Positions 63,997-64,000 of a DNA stretch of 64,000 bases are shown here, piece after piece. The notes under the pieces were generated by a model. The model was given only the letters and a program-made list of their open reading frames with translations. It was not told where the DNA came from and did not search any database. A program made the position numbers and the translations under genes. This DNA comes from Thermoleophilaceae bacterium (GTDB lineage: Bacteria > Actinomycetota > Thermoleophilia > Solirubrobacterales > Thermoleophilaceae), in NCBI GenBank assembly GCA_030447725.1, contig JAUJOQ010000009.1:1-64000 (forward strand), written 5' to 3'. How positions within the stretch are numbered: position 1 is the first letter of the stretch; each line of letters starts with the position of its first letter.

Positions 63997-64000
63997 CCTC

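Noticed and set aside
1..64000. CRISPR array, prophage structural genes or IS transposases
   Set aside because: No regularly spaced repeats, no cas genes, no capsid/terminase/tail proteins and no DDE or HUH transposase were found in any frame.

Overview
The window is a GC-rich bacterial chromosome segment, most likely from an Actinomycetota lineage (Thermoleophilia/Solirubrobacterales would fit, but no marker gene settles it). The clues are high GC, frequent GTG/TTG starts, translationally overlapping genes, an Excalibur-type secreted nuclease, a PASTA-like secreted protein and a SigB/SigF-type sigma factor. I saw no rRNA, tRNA, CRISPR array or intact transposase.

Layout. 0-2.3 kb: accessory fragments, namely a VOC protein, an ArsR/SRPBCC-type protein and a VapC piece that both lose their 5' ends at about 1.1 kb, and a split YeeE/YedE transporter. 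2.8-25.5 kb: a large putative genome-defence island. A DUF262/HNH (GmrSD-like) protein comes first, then a C5 DNA methyltransferase fused to an endonuclease III-like Fe-S domain. Converging on it is a leftward operon: GHKL ATPase, unknown 333-aa protein, DUF6339-like protein, Vsr endonuclease. Divergent from that is a rightward operon: HelD-like helicase fused to a RelA/SpoT-type HD domain, Eco57I-like adenine methyltransferase, PLD-SNF2 helicase, DUF429 protein, and RecD-like helicase with a C-terminal PD-(D/E)XK nuclease. 25.6-37 kb: an AddAB-like helicase-nuclease pair, a DUF4132 protein, a NERD-helicase and a DUF4143 ATPase, all DNA-transaction or accessory genes. 37-43 kb: hypothetical genes, a PLP enzyme and a MetF-like reductase, with nested inverted repeats at 39.76-39.81 kb.

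43-55.6 kb is central carbon metabolism. GapN-type aldehyde dehydrogenase and ApgM phosphoglycerate mutase run rightward. A complete glycolate-to-glycerate operon runs leftward (gcl, hyi, glxR, glcD, glcE, glcF), with glycerate kinase divergent from gcl. Together these take glycolate through glyoxylate, tartronate semialdehyde and glycerate to a phosphoglycerate. 55.6-64 kb holds a FAD oxidoreductase, an Erm/KsgA-like remnant, a MerR-GNAT pair, a PASTA-like secreted protein, a TetR regulator facing a small membrane protein and a sigma factor, a secreted thermonuclease and a SMARCAL1-like SNF2 helicase that runs to the window edge.

Quality note. At least ten genes or fragments are interrupted by single-base indels, mostly in short homopolymers, and become continuous family members if one base is restored. 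I treat these as probable sequence errors rather than biological pseudogenes. Raw-read checks are needed before interpreting any of them as broken.
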